Below, one piece after another: positions 35,796 through 45,963 of a stretch of 64,000 bases of DNA (its first letter is position 1; each line of letters opens with the position of its first letter). The position numbers and the translations under genes are program-made. Under the pieces are notes generated by a model. It worked only from the letters and a program-made list of their open reading frames with translations, made no database searches and was not told the origin of the DNA. Origin of the DNA: Macrostomum hystrix (lineage: Eukaryota > Platyhelminthes > Macrostomidae). Where the stretch lies: the NCBI GenBank assembly GCA_950097015.1, contig CATNEN010000008.1:248001-312000 (forward strand), read 5' to 3'.

Positions 35796-35994
35796 TCAGA
35801 ATCAAAACTGCCTAGCGTCGTCAAGGCAACAGACAGACGCTGAGCGTGAATTTTCATTTGGTTCTTTTCTATTGGCTCATTTTGATGCCAAATAAAATGA
35901 CACCATTCATTGCTCTAAGCAAATTTGTCGAGAAGACGACGAATTTGGGCAAACAACTTTTTCATAAAATGCATTACTAATCATACTACGAGGG

Positions 35995-36190
35995 GTGTCA
36001 GGAAAGTTCTGATACGTTTTCTGGAGGATGACAATCGTTTCTCGGTTTCAGATATGGCTGACATGCTGCAGATTCCAAGGTCTACGATCTACGATTGCGT
36101 GGCGAGCATGGACCTTGTGACGCTGAGTACTCGCTGAGTCCCAAGGCTGCTCACTACGGAGCTGATTTGTCAAGCGTAGTGCAGTTGAGT
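35995..36190 (+). pseudogene. mariner transposase relic (N-terminal HTH)
   Basis: The frame RFLEDDNRFSVSDMADMLQI, PRSTIYDCV, ASMDLVTLSTR then stop then VPRLLTTEL matches the second helix-turn-helix and the WVPRLL motif of mariner transposases. The Trp codon of WVPRL is now TGA at about 36135. No catalytic region follows. Confidence 0.65.
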
Positions 36191-36943
36191 GATTTAGGAA
36201 CGTGGCCTATTGGGCCGTATATTTGAGTACTTTTATAGTCGCACCCACACAGTGGCGGGCTGTGGATGAGCGGGCCGGCCGTCCAGAATCGCATTTTTCT
36301 GGCTGCGAGTCTACTGTCAGTGATATCAGTGACTCACACATATATAATCACACTTGGTCGTGAATCCATGAAATCCATGAAAAGTCGGAACGAAAAACAC
36401 TGCTATGCAAGTCCTCATTTACAGCTAATTACTAATTCATCAAATCAGAATCAATAAGATTAGGAAATCAGTGGACCTTGATGATGACACAAATATATAA
36501 GAGGCTAGAATTCAATGGGCGGACCAATTAGAACGCGACGGATCAAGGGCAGATGTTAGAAAGAGCCTATTGGAATAGCAAGTCGCTCAATGATCGAATC
36601 AACTTAGTTGGTAAAAGTTGTTATGGAAAGAGGTGTTTAAACTCGTTGTTGTCATTTCAAAATCTTCAAGGAAACACGCAGTAAATAGTTATTACTACTC
36701 ATACTAAGTTGTATTGTATGGCCAATGCCTTCAAGACGAGCGTTTCATTGCTGTTTACTGGCGGTTGGACTGAAAAATATTTGACTAACTGCTCACAATT
36801 ATTTGGAAAAATTTTCCAGGAAATATTCTTCCTCTGTCTCCAGTTCAGGGGCATCAAGACCAGTTTAATATCCTCAGTCGAAGGCAATGATAGATTGTAT
36901 GGTATGTGGCTGAGTGGAATAATGGCCAAATCACGAGTGTGCT
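36191..36943. other. Region upstream of the Crypton-like gene
   Basis: Overlapping frames on both strands at 36699-36960 have no recognised domain. An N-terminal exon of the Crypton-like gene could lie here, but none is clear. Confidence 0.3.
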
Positions 36944-37980
36944 ATGCGCACTCGGCGTAGCATGCTAAGAGTGAAGGTGAGGGAATTCCACAATGCTGGA
37001 GGCGCTACCAAGCAATTTGAGGCTATCGAGGAAGCTGATCTAACAAAGTTGCGAGCATATTTCGATGGAAGTACCGCTGAGAAGTTGCAGGATGAGGTAT
37101 TGTTCACCATTATGTACGTTTTTGGAGAGCGTGGGCAAGAGCACATGCCGGCACTGAAGGCAGCAAGCAGTCTGTTGATGAAGGTGGATGCTGATGGCAG
37201 ACCCTATATGTCGCTTCCAATACTGCCTACGAAAAATCAAAGTTCCGATCCTACGCGTTGTAAGGACGTCAGCTCGAAGCAAGCTAGGCTGTATGGGAAG
37301 CAGCAGGACCTGGTGAATAAATACATTTCGCTTCTCCCATCGGATCGCAAGGACGACTGCTTGTTCCCAAGAGCACTACCGAATGACAAGACGACGGGTT
37401 GTCTGCGTTTCTCATCTCAGCAGGTACGTGGCATCAATTGGTTTACCTCACTGATGAAACGGCTTAGCAAGCAGTGTAGTCTATCTCGAGAGTATACAAA
37501 TCATTGCATACGGGTGACGCGAATCGCGGACTTGCACGAGACTGGCCATGGAATGAACGATATCATGTGCATCACCGGTCAGAAGAGCGAAAGAACGGTG
37601 CGCCGATATCTAGCAAGGAAGCGCGACCGCGCAGTTTTTGAAGCGTCGACGGCTGTAAGCGGCGCCTTAGAGCGTCCTATCGAGGTTCCCAAGCAATCGA
37701 ACGGCGTAAACATGTCGTGCATTGAGACAGGTGTCGACGGTATCTCACCTGTCGAAGTCAAGCCGGCTAATGAAGTGCATCTTTCAAGTGGTAAGTTTAT
37801 GAGTAATTAAATGAATGTTTATTTATCAGAAAATGGTTTTCGGTGAATAAATGTGCCTTTGGTACCAAAACAGTTTCGCTTTCAATTATTGCAGTGAGGA
37901 ACACCCAGGCACAAGTGTCTCGTATTTTCGAAAATTGCCGGTTTGAAAACTGCACGTTTAATTTCGGGGTGAGTAAGTAA
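36944..37980 (+). CDS. Crypton-type tyrosine recombinase (DUF3504-like), two exons, open frame
   Basis: Exon 36944-37790 and exon 37895-37980 (donor G|GTAAGT, acceptor TTGCAG) join to 310 aa. The fold order is that of Crypton and Crypton-derived (KCTD1/QRICH1/ZMYM-type) tyrosine recombinases. A SAM-like start EEADLTKLRAYFDGS leads into DEVLFTIMYVFGERGQEHM (catalytic Arg63), LPTKN (Lys97), a WFTSLMKRLSKQ helix, EYTNHCIRVTRIADL (His187-x-x-Arg190), ITGQKSERTVRRYL (Gln213 in the usual His/Trp slot, Tyr222). The second exon ends with IFENCRFENCTFNFG, resembling the FNNC-type tail of this protein group. Such enzymes cut and rejoin DNA through a 3'-phosphotyrosine. An intron plus an intact pentad-like set means either a young element or a host-adopted gene. 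An N-terminal DNA-binding part is not seen. Confidence 0.75.
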
Positions 37981-38160
37981 TAGGCGTCTTTGACATGTGC
38001 AGTAACGTTGATAGGCAGTGACATTCAATTGCTCCTGTTCTGGTTTTGTGTTCATGGTTATTTAATGCATGGATGAATGTAGCTTTCTGCAAGCTAAAAG
38101 AGCCTACGAGCAAGCAAATGAATGCAAAATAGAAAAATGCATGCAATCGGAGCTTCTCTG

Positions 38161-38280
38161 CTAGTAATCTATGGCAAAAACGGTGTCAAAGCGTCAAGCA
38201 AGTGAATCCTTCAAGCACGCATTTCAGTACATGCTTTTCTTGTTTGACGCTTTGACACGGTTTTTGCCATAGACTACTAG
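38161..38280. mobile_element. 120-bp hairpin (MITE-like) with CCATAGAC ends
   Basis: Left arm ctagtaatctatggcaaaaa continuing cggtgtcaaagcgtcaa; right arm ttgacgctttgacacggttt continuing ttgccatagactactag. The arms are nearly perfect inverted repeats of about 37 bp around a loop of roughly 45 bp. No clear target duplication was chosen. Confidence 0.75.
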
Positions 38281-39059
38281 CCGTGAGGCCCCGATTCAGT
38301 TGGATTCAATTTCTTGCTCGTAGGTTCTACTAGCTCGAAAAATGCAATAATATAAATTATATCGTTTCAGTTATATTTTCATCCATGGTTTATTAGTTAA
38401 AATATACTGATGGACTCTTTTGTCTATGGAAAGTTCCAAAAGTGTGGAATAATGGCCTAAATGAAATTTCATTGCGTCTGAGGGAAAGTATACATACAAT
38501 GCTTGTTGTCTGCTATTGAGCAAGGGGCAGCACGAAAGCCCACCCCACCGACCCCCGGTTTAACCTCCAACCAAGCTACTCTCGGTCGGACCAAACACAA
38601 CAGAAAGCATAGACGCTGGCCGATGTTAGTCTGTTAGTCTGTCCACTTTTGTCTATGGTAATGAGAGCTGCTGGCTGCGGCGGTCGAAGCCTTGGCCAAT
38701 GAAAGGCAGTCATTGCAGAGTTTTTTATTCCCATTTAGAGTGTCAAAAGCGATATCGATACTCCTTTGTAGCTCGTCTGGTGGTAAAGACCTAGAGAAAA
38801 TGTTTTTCATATGCGCTGCGAAATTCAAAATATTGCGCGTCCTTCTTTTTCTGGGTGGTGACTCCATCACGGCATCGATTATATTTTTTTGATAAAAAAT
38901 ACAATGAGCTTCTAGCTGTAGTTTAAAACTGTCGCTTAAGTGCTTTCTAAGTGCTTTTAGAGACTTTCATGACTCTTGGAGAAAACATTTACCAATGAAA
39001 AATTTGGATACGTGAATTAGTTCTGGAAAGAGATAATCAGGCTTCGATAAATTGCAGGA
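38281..39059. other. Region with unrecognised 78-codon minus frame
   Basis: A minus-strand frame 38870-38634 (MESPPRKRRTRNILNFAAHM start, then a charged helical stretch PPDELQRSIDIAF) looks protein-like but is unrecognised. It could be one exon of an inactive element. CCATAGACAAA occurs (reverse) at 38419-38429 and 38648-38658. Confidence 0.35.
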
Positions 39060-39311
39060 TATGATAATGGAACTTTACCTGTTGGGTGCCGAGCAAGTTA
39101 ATGGCGGTCGATCGAGGCGCGTAGCGCCGAGATCGTAATCGCCATTAACTGCGAGGCAGCCAACCGGTAAAAGCATTATAAGGCTTCAGGCCATAGACAA
39201 AACAACTCCCCCTATAACGCTATCTGGCGGCTGTCGGTCGACAAGCAACGGCGTTATAGGGGGAGTTGATTTGTCTATGGCCTGAAGCCTTATAATGCTT
39301 TTACCGGTTGG
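39060..39311. mobile_element. Nested palindromic repeat elements
   Basis: An inner palindrome, gttaatggcg...cgccattaac, spans 39097-39149. A second, larger one spans 39160-39311 with about 56-bp arms (ccaaccggtaaaagcattat onward, and its reverse). The left flank (39063-39090) is a diverged third copy of that arm, so the inner palindrome sits between two inverted arms. A fourth partial arm, GAAGCCTTATAATGGCTTT, lies at 39450-39470. Confidence 0.75.
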
Positions 39312-39925
39312 TAAAATACTTTAATTGATAATTAAAAGAAACAAATATAAGCGTCCAAATTTTGTCAGCTTCTGGCTCATGGCGGATTGGCGCAGTTTGT
39401 GCCATAGACATGCCATTATCGCTGAGTGATCGTTTATACCATAATACGTTGCTGAAGCCTTATAATGGCTTTCACTTTGTCGATTTCCAGTCTGTCTGTG
39501 CCAACAATGTCTAGCGTTGCGGGTAATTTGAGCAGGACCAGACAACAATTTAGCACTAGCACTTTTTCTAGCACTCTCACTCAGTAATTGAGAATGAGCT
39601 CAGATATAACAGATAAAGAACTGAATGACTAGAAATAGCAGGAAGAATTGTGCGAAAGTTAATAGCAGTTACATCTGAGGAAGCCGTTACATTCCTGCAG
39701 AGCAAGGAAGGCAGAACGTGTTGCGAAAAAAGCTTGAAAAAACTATTCAAGTTAATAAGCCAGAGTGACTGGCTAACTAGCCAATAAGAAAGCAATCTAC
39801 TAACGCTGCCAAATCAATCAGATGGCTTCGCTGAGCGTGATTGGTCTAAAAATTAAAGTGCAGTACGAGTAGATACACAGAGTTGCTGCAAAACTCAAGC
39901 AAAAGCGGGTAAAAACGCAGAGATA
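39312..39925. other. Intergenic, no gene seen
   Basis: AT-rich sequence with a partial palindrome arm at 39450-39470. Short frames only. Confidence 0.3.
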
Positions 39926-41372
39926 CACTCAGCCACATTGAAAAGTTTCCACCCTAGCGCGCGAAGGGGCAACGTTTTGGTCTGTGGAGATATTCGTGGT
40001 TTGAGCCATAGACAAATATATAATCCGGAATCGACCGAAGCAAAGGAACAGCAAAGAAACAAAGTACGCGAGCATGGGTGACAACTCGCCCAGAACAGGG
40101 TCAGTAACGCGTATAGCAGCCACGTGAGTGCAGCAGAGCGCTCACTCTCCGGGGCATCCCCAGAACCAGGTGTCGCAGAAAATCTTGCGGTAGTTGTTGC
40201 CATGCAGTAGACAGTGATTCGCGCAGTTGGGCAACATTTTGCGGCGGATTGTCGCGCCGAATCGAGCGCTTCAGGTAATCCCAAACGTGCTCTATGGGAT
40301 TCATGTCCGGTGATCGGGACGGCCAGCGCAAGGTTCGCAGGTGCAGCAGCTCCTTCAGATGCGCCACAGCGGCTGCGCGATGCGGTGGGGCGTTGTCGTC
40401 TTGGAGGACGCAGTTCCCCACGCCACCACATGAAACATCAATGAAGGGCAGCAGGCGCGTCTGTAGAAGGTTGGCGTACGACTCGGCAGTCACAGTCGCA
40501 TCCAGGAACACGAGCTCCGTCTTCGCGTGCATTGTGATGCCTGCCCACACGTGAATAGAAGCTGACTGGCTCTCAGAGTTTTGCACGTGCTGCGGCAGCA
40601 TCTCCTGGCGCGGCTGGCGCCACACGCGAATGCGGCCGTCGGCACGGAACAATCGAAAGCGGCTCTCATCTGTGAAAATCACTCGCCGCCACTGCTGCTG
40701 CCTCCAGTGGACCCTTTGCATTGCCCATTGTTCCCGGCTGGCCACATGGGTTGGGGTCAGGCGTGACCGTTTGCGCATCTTACGGGATCGCAGCCCCGAC
40801 TCCCGCAATCGTCGTCGGATGGTTTGGGCGCTCAGGACATTCCCTCGCCTGCTTCTTTCAGCCCACATCAGCCGTAGCAGGGTGGCTGGCAATGTGGGGC
40901 TTCCCTTTACCATTCGCAGCAATCGCCGGTCCGCCCTCCTAGTTGTACTGCGCATATTGAGCCGCAGGCCGCGCGTGGCGTGCGCCACGCTGCCCGTTTC
41001 TCTGCACTTGATCTGCAGTTTGCGGATTGCTGTGTGTGACTGCCCAATTTGGCGAGCAACAGCTCGGATGGACATCCCAGCGTCCAGCATGCCAATGGCG
41101 CGCGCTCGTTCCAGGTCGGTCATTTGGCGAACCATTGCGTTCGGTTGCGAACGTGGATTTTAGACTCCTGTAAGATGCTGCTGTCTGCTCCATGTGACTG
41201 TTTCCTTCGACTTGTCTGGCATCTATGACCCAAGTTTTTGAATTCTATGGCCCAAGTGCGTGTTGACGAAATCATCAATCGTCTATGGCACAAGTCTGGC
41301 GACAAAAACCAGTTTTGAAACTCTAAATATACAACTTGCGCGAGGGTGGAAACTTTTCAATGTTGCTGAGTG
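39926..41372 (-). mobile_element. Tc1-type transposon, apparently complete (1447 bp)
   Basis: The terminal inverted repeats start CACTCAGC and share TTGAAAAGTTTCCACCCT, about 36 bp with three mismatches, and TA dinucleotides flank both ends (39924-39925, 41373-41374). A single transposase frame fills the interior on the minus strand. The octamer CCATAGAC lies about 80 bp inside the left end and, inverted, about 90 bp inside the right end. Confidence 0.95.
40101..41135 (-). CDS. Tc1 transposase, DD34E, intact
   Basis: Uninterrupted 344 codons from ATG 41135, a usual length for Tc1. The N-terminal paired-type HTH pair is ERARAIGMLDAGMSIRAVAR and HTAIRKLQIK, then ADRRLLRM..RLMWAERS with TIRRRLRESGL. 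The catalytic triad is FTDESRF (Asp), LQDDNAPPH (Asp) and SPDMNPIEHVWD (Glu), with 34 residues between the last two. The enzyme cuts and pastes the element at TA sites. Because TIRs, frame and triad are all intact, the element may still be mobile or only recently silenced. Confidence 0.93.
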   Translation of the reverse strand: MVRQMTDLERARAIGMLDAGMSIRAVARQIGQSHTAIRKLQIKCRETGSVAHATRGLRLNMRSTTRRADRRLLRMVKGSPTLPATLLRLMWAERSRRGNVLSAQTIRRRLRESGLRSRKMRKRSRLTPTHVASREQWAMQRVHWRQQQWRRVIFTDESRFRLFRADGRIRVWRQPRQEMLPQHVQNSESQSASIHVWAGITMHAKTELVFLDATVTAESYANLLQTRLLPFIDVSCGGVGNCVLQDDNAPPHRAAAVAHLKELLHLRTLRWPSRSPDMNPIEHVWDYLKRSIRRDNPPQNVAQLRESLSTAWQQLPQDFLRHLVLGMPRRVSALLHSRGCYTRY

Positions 41373-41374
41373 TA

Positions 41375-41752
41375 CTCATAGTTAGATATTTAGACATAGA
41401 CTATGATGAATTGAACGCCATTTATCATATATGCAATTCGATTGCTTATTTTCGGGGGCATCCCATCTGATTGATAGACATATAGGTTTAGACCATTTGA
41501 TTCCGACCATAGACAAAAAATTAATTTCTCACGAAGCAGCCAGTCAGTCAGTGGTGGCAAAACGTAAAAGCCGAATTCAAAGTTCACTTCAATGTTCCAT
41601 ATATTAATGCTCCTTTTTTCGAGGAGATTATATGATATAATATCCTAGTTTTTGTCAAATAATCTCACCAAAAATTACCATAGACAACACATTCCCGGCT
41701 CAGAATAGTACAATTTTTTACCGATTAAATAAGCAATCGTATTTTATCTATA
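41375..41752. other. 378-bp spacer between the two Tc1 copies
   Basis: AT-rich, no gene. Holds CCATAGACAAA at 41507-41517 and CCATAGACAA at 41679-41688. Confidence 0.4.
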
Positions 41753-41754
41753 TA

Positions 41755-43070
41755 CACTCAGCAACATTGAAAAGTTTCCACCCTAGCGCGCGAAGCGTCA
41801 ACGTTTTGGTGGGTGGAGATATTAGTGGTTTGAGCCATAGACAAATATAAAATCCGGATTCGAACGAAGCAAACGAACAGCAAAGAAATTACGCGAGCAT
41901 CTGGTGCCAACTGGCCCAGAACAGGGTCAGTAACGCGTATAGCAGCAGAGCGCACACTCTCCGGGCATACCCACAACCAGGCGTCGCAGAAAATCTTGCG
42001 GTAGCTGTTGCCATGCAGTAGACAGTGATTCGCGGTAGACAGTGATTCCGAAGTAGTCAGTCCTTCAGATGCACCACAGCGGCTGCGCGATGCGGTGGGG
42101 CGTTGTCGTCTTGGAGGACGCTGTTCCCCACGCTACCACATGAAGCATCAATGAAGGGCAGCAGCGTCTTTAGAAGGTTGGCTTGGCAAAAAAATTGGCA
42201 AATACGACTCGGCAGTCACAGTCGCATCCAGGAACACAAGCTCCGTCTTTGCGTGCATTGTGATGCCTGCCCACACGTGAATAGAAGCTGACTGGCTCTC
42301 TGAGTTTTGCACGTGCTGCGGCAGCATCTCCTGGCGTGGCTGGCGCCACACGCGAATGCGGCCGTCGGCACGGAACAATCGAAAGCGGCTCTCATCCGAG
42401 AAAATCACTCGCCGCCACTGCTGCTGCCTCCACTGGACCCTTTGCATTGCCCATTGTTGCCGGCTGGCCACATGGGTTGGGGTCAGGCGTGGCCGTTTGC
42501 GCATCTTACGGGATCACAGCCCCAACTCCCGCTATTGTCGTCGGATGGTTTGGGCGCTCAGAAATCCCCTCGCCTGCTTCTTTCAGCCCACATCAGCCGT
42601 AGCAGGGTGGCTGGCAATGTGGGGCTTCCATTCGACATTCGCAGCAATCGCCGGTCCGCCCTCCTAGTTGTACTGCGCAAATTGAGCCGCCGGCCGGCTA
42701 GCGCCACGCTGCCAGTTTCTCTGCACTTGATCTGCAGTTTGCGGATTGCTGTGCGAGACCGCCCAATTTGGCGAGTAATAGCTCGGATGGACACCCCAGC
42801 GTCCAGCATGCCAACGGCGCGCGCTTGTTCCAGGTCGGTCATTTGGCGAACCATTCCGTTTGGTTGCGAACGTGGATCATAGACTCCTGTAAGCTGACTG
42901 CTGTCTGCTACATGCGAATGTTTCCTTCGACTTGTCTGGCGTCTATGGCCCAAGTGCGTGTTGACGAAATCATCAATCGTCTATGGCACAAGTCTGGCGA
43001 CAAAAACCAGTTTTGAAACTCTAAATATACAACTTGCGCGAGGGTGGAAACTTTTCAATGTTGCTGAGTG
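41755..43070 (-). mobile_element. Tc1-type transposon, second copy, defective (1316 bp)
   Basis: Same TIRs and orientation as the first copy, with flanking TA at 41753-41754 and 43071-43072. An internal segment near 42030-42060 is deleted and replaced by a short duplicated piece. Insertion is 91 bp upstream of exon 1 of lectin copy 3. Confidence 0.93.
41930..42866 (-). pseudogene. Decayed Tc1 transposase
   Basis: Recognisable blocks (MTDLEQARAVGMLDAGVSIR at the N-terminus; FSDESRFRLFRADGRIRVW in the middle) are split by a stop and frameshift near 42530-42560 and by the internal deletion that removes the region with the second Asp and the following helices. Confidence 0.85.
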
Positions 43071-43161
43071 TATATAACGACCATCGCTAAAATGAGAGCC
43101 AATGCAATTACCTCAAAAATTAAAAATAAAAAAATCATTTAATTTGAAAAATCAGCATATA

Positions 43162-43996
43162 ATGTCGGCCTCCATCACAATATGTCTAGCACTTGGGATG
43201 CTGCTCGCCTGTCCGCACAGCCTGCAGTCCTGCCAGACGCCCTTCCAGTCCGTGTCCGGCTTCTGCCTGCTCGTGAACACCACAGCCGCAGTCGGCTGGT
43301 GCCAGGCAGCCCGTCTGTGCCAGGAGGCTCGCGGCGAGCTGGGGATGGAGCTGGCCGCCATTCGGGATGCTGCGCCGAATTCAACCGACACCGCATTGTG
43401 GGTCGGTATCACTGATCTTTTGGAAGAACAGCTCACCAACAGGTTTATGTTTGTTTTGTTGAAATGATCCGACAATATTTTAGTGTTTTTAAGTAGCGTA
43501 TTTTTGGTCCGAAAATCTGGGTTTTGTAAGCCGTGAAGACCAATGCTTTCGACACCTCTTTTAATATCTGAAATAATCCTGAAATTACAGGATGGCGCAT
43601 GGTCAACGGAAGCGAGTTCATTGCACCGAGCACCGATTGGCACCCTAAAACACCCAACAACGTGGACAGCTCAGACGACATGCTGGGTCTGCAAAACGGC
43701 AGACTCTGTGACTTCCGCTCGGACTTTTTGTTAAGCTTCGTCTGCCAGCCCGTGGCGACGCCGAACAGCGGCACCTTCCGTCGAGCCAGCTTCCTGCAGC
43801 TGGGCGACATCACGCCCTACTACTGCTACACGGAGCTGCAGTCGGTGCAGCGAAGGCTGCTCTGCGTTCGCCTGTGCGCTGCCCGCTGGGAGTGCCGGGC
43901 GGCTCTGTTCAACCGGGCCGAGGCTTCGCCGATGCCAGCGTCGGTGACGCCATCGAGAAGAGCGGCGTCTGGGAGAAGTTCGTCAAGGTCTACTGA
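43162..43996 (+). pseudogene. CTLD-PAN lectin copy 3, broken in exon 2
   Basis: Exon 1 43162-43442 is intact (signal peptide, CQTPFQSVSGFCLLVNTT, LWVGITDLLEEQLTNR, donor AG|GTTTAT). Exon 2 43591-43996 is 406 nt against 430 in intact copies. Five bases are missing just after the acceptor (before tggcgcatggtc), and 19 bases are missing where RCRMLDF should be encoded (near 43926), each shifting the frame. The 3' flank is the reverse complement of the 3' flank of copy 4. A Tc1 element ends 91 bp upstream of the ATG. Confidence 0.85.
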
Positions 43997-44369
43997 GTAT
44001 AGAAAACTGGATGAACTTTTAGTTTTGTGATGTTTGGCCCTCCAAACCTGTACCTTCTCTGTTATTTTTAAATACAGCTAAAGCATCGGTTTTCAATTTG
44101 AAATTTTAGAAACTCTAACCTATTCAAGTTTGAGGACGGAACATATGATTATCTATATTTTCTAATTCAATATACACTCGCATTGGATGTCTGGCATAAG
44201 GGCATGAGAATAATATCAGTAAAAGGTGATGACGGGCTGTTTCTGGCTAAACATCACAACAAAAAGGCAAATAAAAGACTAAATTTGTCTCAAACCCACT
44301 GCAGTCACGCATGAAATTGGTCTGCAGATCTACGAGTACGACAGCCAGTCTAAAATGACATGAAAATGG
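43997..44369. other. Spacer after lectin copy 3
   Basis: The first 60 bases mirror 53580-53651. The remainder is AT-rich with no gene. Confidence 0.4.
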
Positions 44370-44965
44370 TACTTTGCCTTTCATGGCATCAAGTCATGGC
44401 ATCCGGCGGCGCAGAGGACTCGCATGGGCGGCCTACCGTTCGATCCGGGCCGTCCTCCAGTCCACAGCGCTGCCTGAACGCCAGAGGGCTCGGCTGTGGC
44501 AGGCGGTGGTCGAGACCGTCCTGCTGTACAACGCCGAGTCGTGGACGCTGACAGCTACGCTAGAGCGGCAGCTGGACTCGGCGCACTCGGGGCTGCTCCG
44601 TGCGGCCTTTCCAGCTGACGAGAGTGTCGGGACCGAGGCTCTGTACGAGAGAGCCCAGCTGCAACGCCCGTCCACCATCCTGCGCCAGCGGCGACTTCGG
44701 CTAGCGGGCCACGTTATTCGGGCCGAGAGCTACTGCCGCCAGCCTGCCCAGGACGTCCTGCTGCTCACCCTGCAGGGCCCGTTCAGGCGCGGCCAGGCTC
44801 GGACCCGCCGCTATTTCGACTGATGCTGAGCGACGCCGGGGCGCCCGACACTGCCACCGGCGCGGACCATGTTCGCGCGCTGGCTCTGCGGCGCGCCATC
44901 TGACGCTGCCTCCCTGTCTTTTGGGGCTAGCGTCTCTTGTTGTTGTTGTTGTTGTTGTTTATGGC
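44370..44965 (+). mobile_element. 5'-truncated non-LTR retrotransposon with (TTG)n tail
   Basis: A frame at 44374-44823 ends a reverse transcriptase ORF: WQAVVETVLLYNAESWTLTA, LERQLDSAHSGLLRAAF and RRLRLAGHVIRA match the C-terminal thumb and following helices common in RTE/CR1-type elements. It closes with seven TTG repeats near 44937-44960. The 5' part including the catalytic residues is missing. Confidence 0.8.
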
Positions 44966-45094
44966 ATCATGGCAAGAAGTGTCTGAAGTGAAGTTCCGAT
45001 TGTTTGATTTGGTCAAAATTGGAGGTAAGAAAGTGTGCTACTACTCAAACTGAGTACTGCATTAAGAATCCGTAGGGTAAACTCCCGCTGCATC

Positions 45095-45215
45095 AGCGAG
45101 CATCAACCTGCGTTACGACTGCACCTCCGTGCAGCAGTAGTAGTGCAAGATGTTGCCATCTGCAGCAAGCTGGCACGACGGATGGTGGCGCTGTTCGGCG
45201 TTCGGCTCGTCAAAG
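45095..45215 (-). pseudogene. Small diverged fragment of lectin exon 2
   Basis: The minus strand reads GCCGAACAGCGCCACCATCC, then GTGCCAGCTTGCTGCAGATGG, then a block matching CTACTACTGC and GGAGNTGCAGTCG, colinear with the conserved part of exon 2. Frame is lost and no exon boundaries remain. Confidence 0.6.
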
Positions 45216-45649
45216 TCAGGCCGCAATGTCTCATGGGGAGTGGATTAATGATAATCGGGATTGGGGTTTTACTTGTGGGTATAGCATTCCGGGAAAATAT
45301 AGTTTTTGGGGACAGAAACTATTAGGGGAGGTGCAGATGGAAATTGGGCATAGAAATGAGGACAAGTTAACTTCTCAAGGACCGATGAGGCCAAAGTTGG
45401 TTTTGGGGATAAAAATCGGACGGCCACACAATTTGCGCAGCAGCCAAGACGCAAAGCCTACGCTGAACCGGCGTTGACCCTGAGTGATGTACAACTGAGC
45501 CTGACAGCACTCTGAAAATATTTCTATTTTAGTCGCTCTGTTTATCTGCTCAACCAATAAAGAGGTTCAATATTCACAAGCGAACAAGATAAGTCGAGAT
45601 TGCTTGGGAGCAGAAATATGCGAGGCCCCTGTTAACCCCTTGTTTGATG
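45216..45649. other. Spacer before the large retrotransposon
   Basis: No gene recognised. Short overlapping frames at 45226-45477 look like chance. Confidence 0.3.
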
Positions 45650-45963
45650 GTTGTTGTCATCCACTGCGAAATTAAAGCTAGTGTAGTGTCTGCTTGTTGC
45701 TCGCACCGGCGGGACACGCCTGTGAGGTATGAGTCAGACCAGGCCCACGGGCTAAGGTCTGCGATGCCTCACACCTGCAGTCGCTTTTTGAGCAGGCTTG
45801 GCAGGAAGGAGCCCTGTGCCTTCGGGTGCAGGAATCCCTCCACGCTGTCCCGTCAGCTGACCCATGGGTACACGTCCCGCGAGTGTTCAAGGCTGACCCT
45901 AGGGCAGCCGGACAGAATGGGCAACAGCGCTGGATGACCCATCCAGGGCCTCCGGCCAAACTG

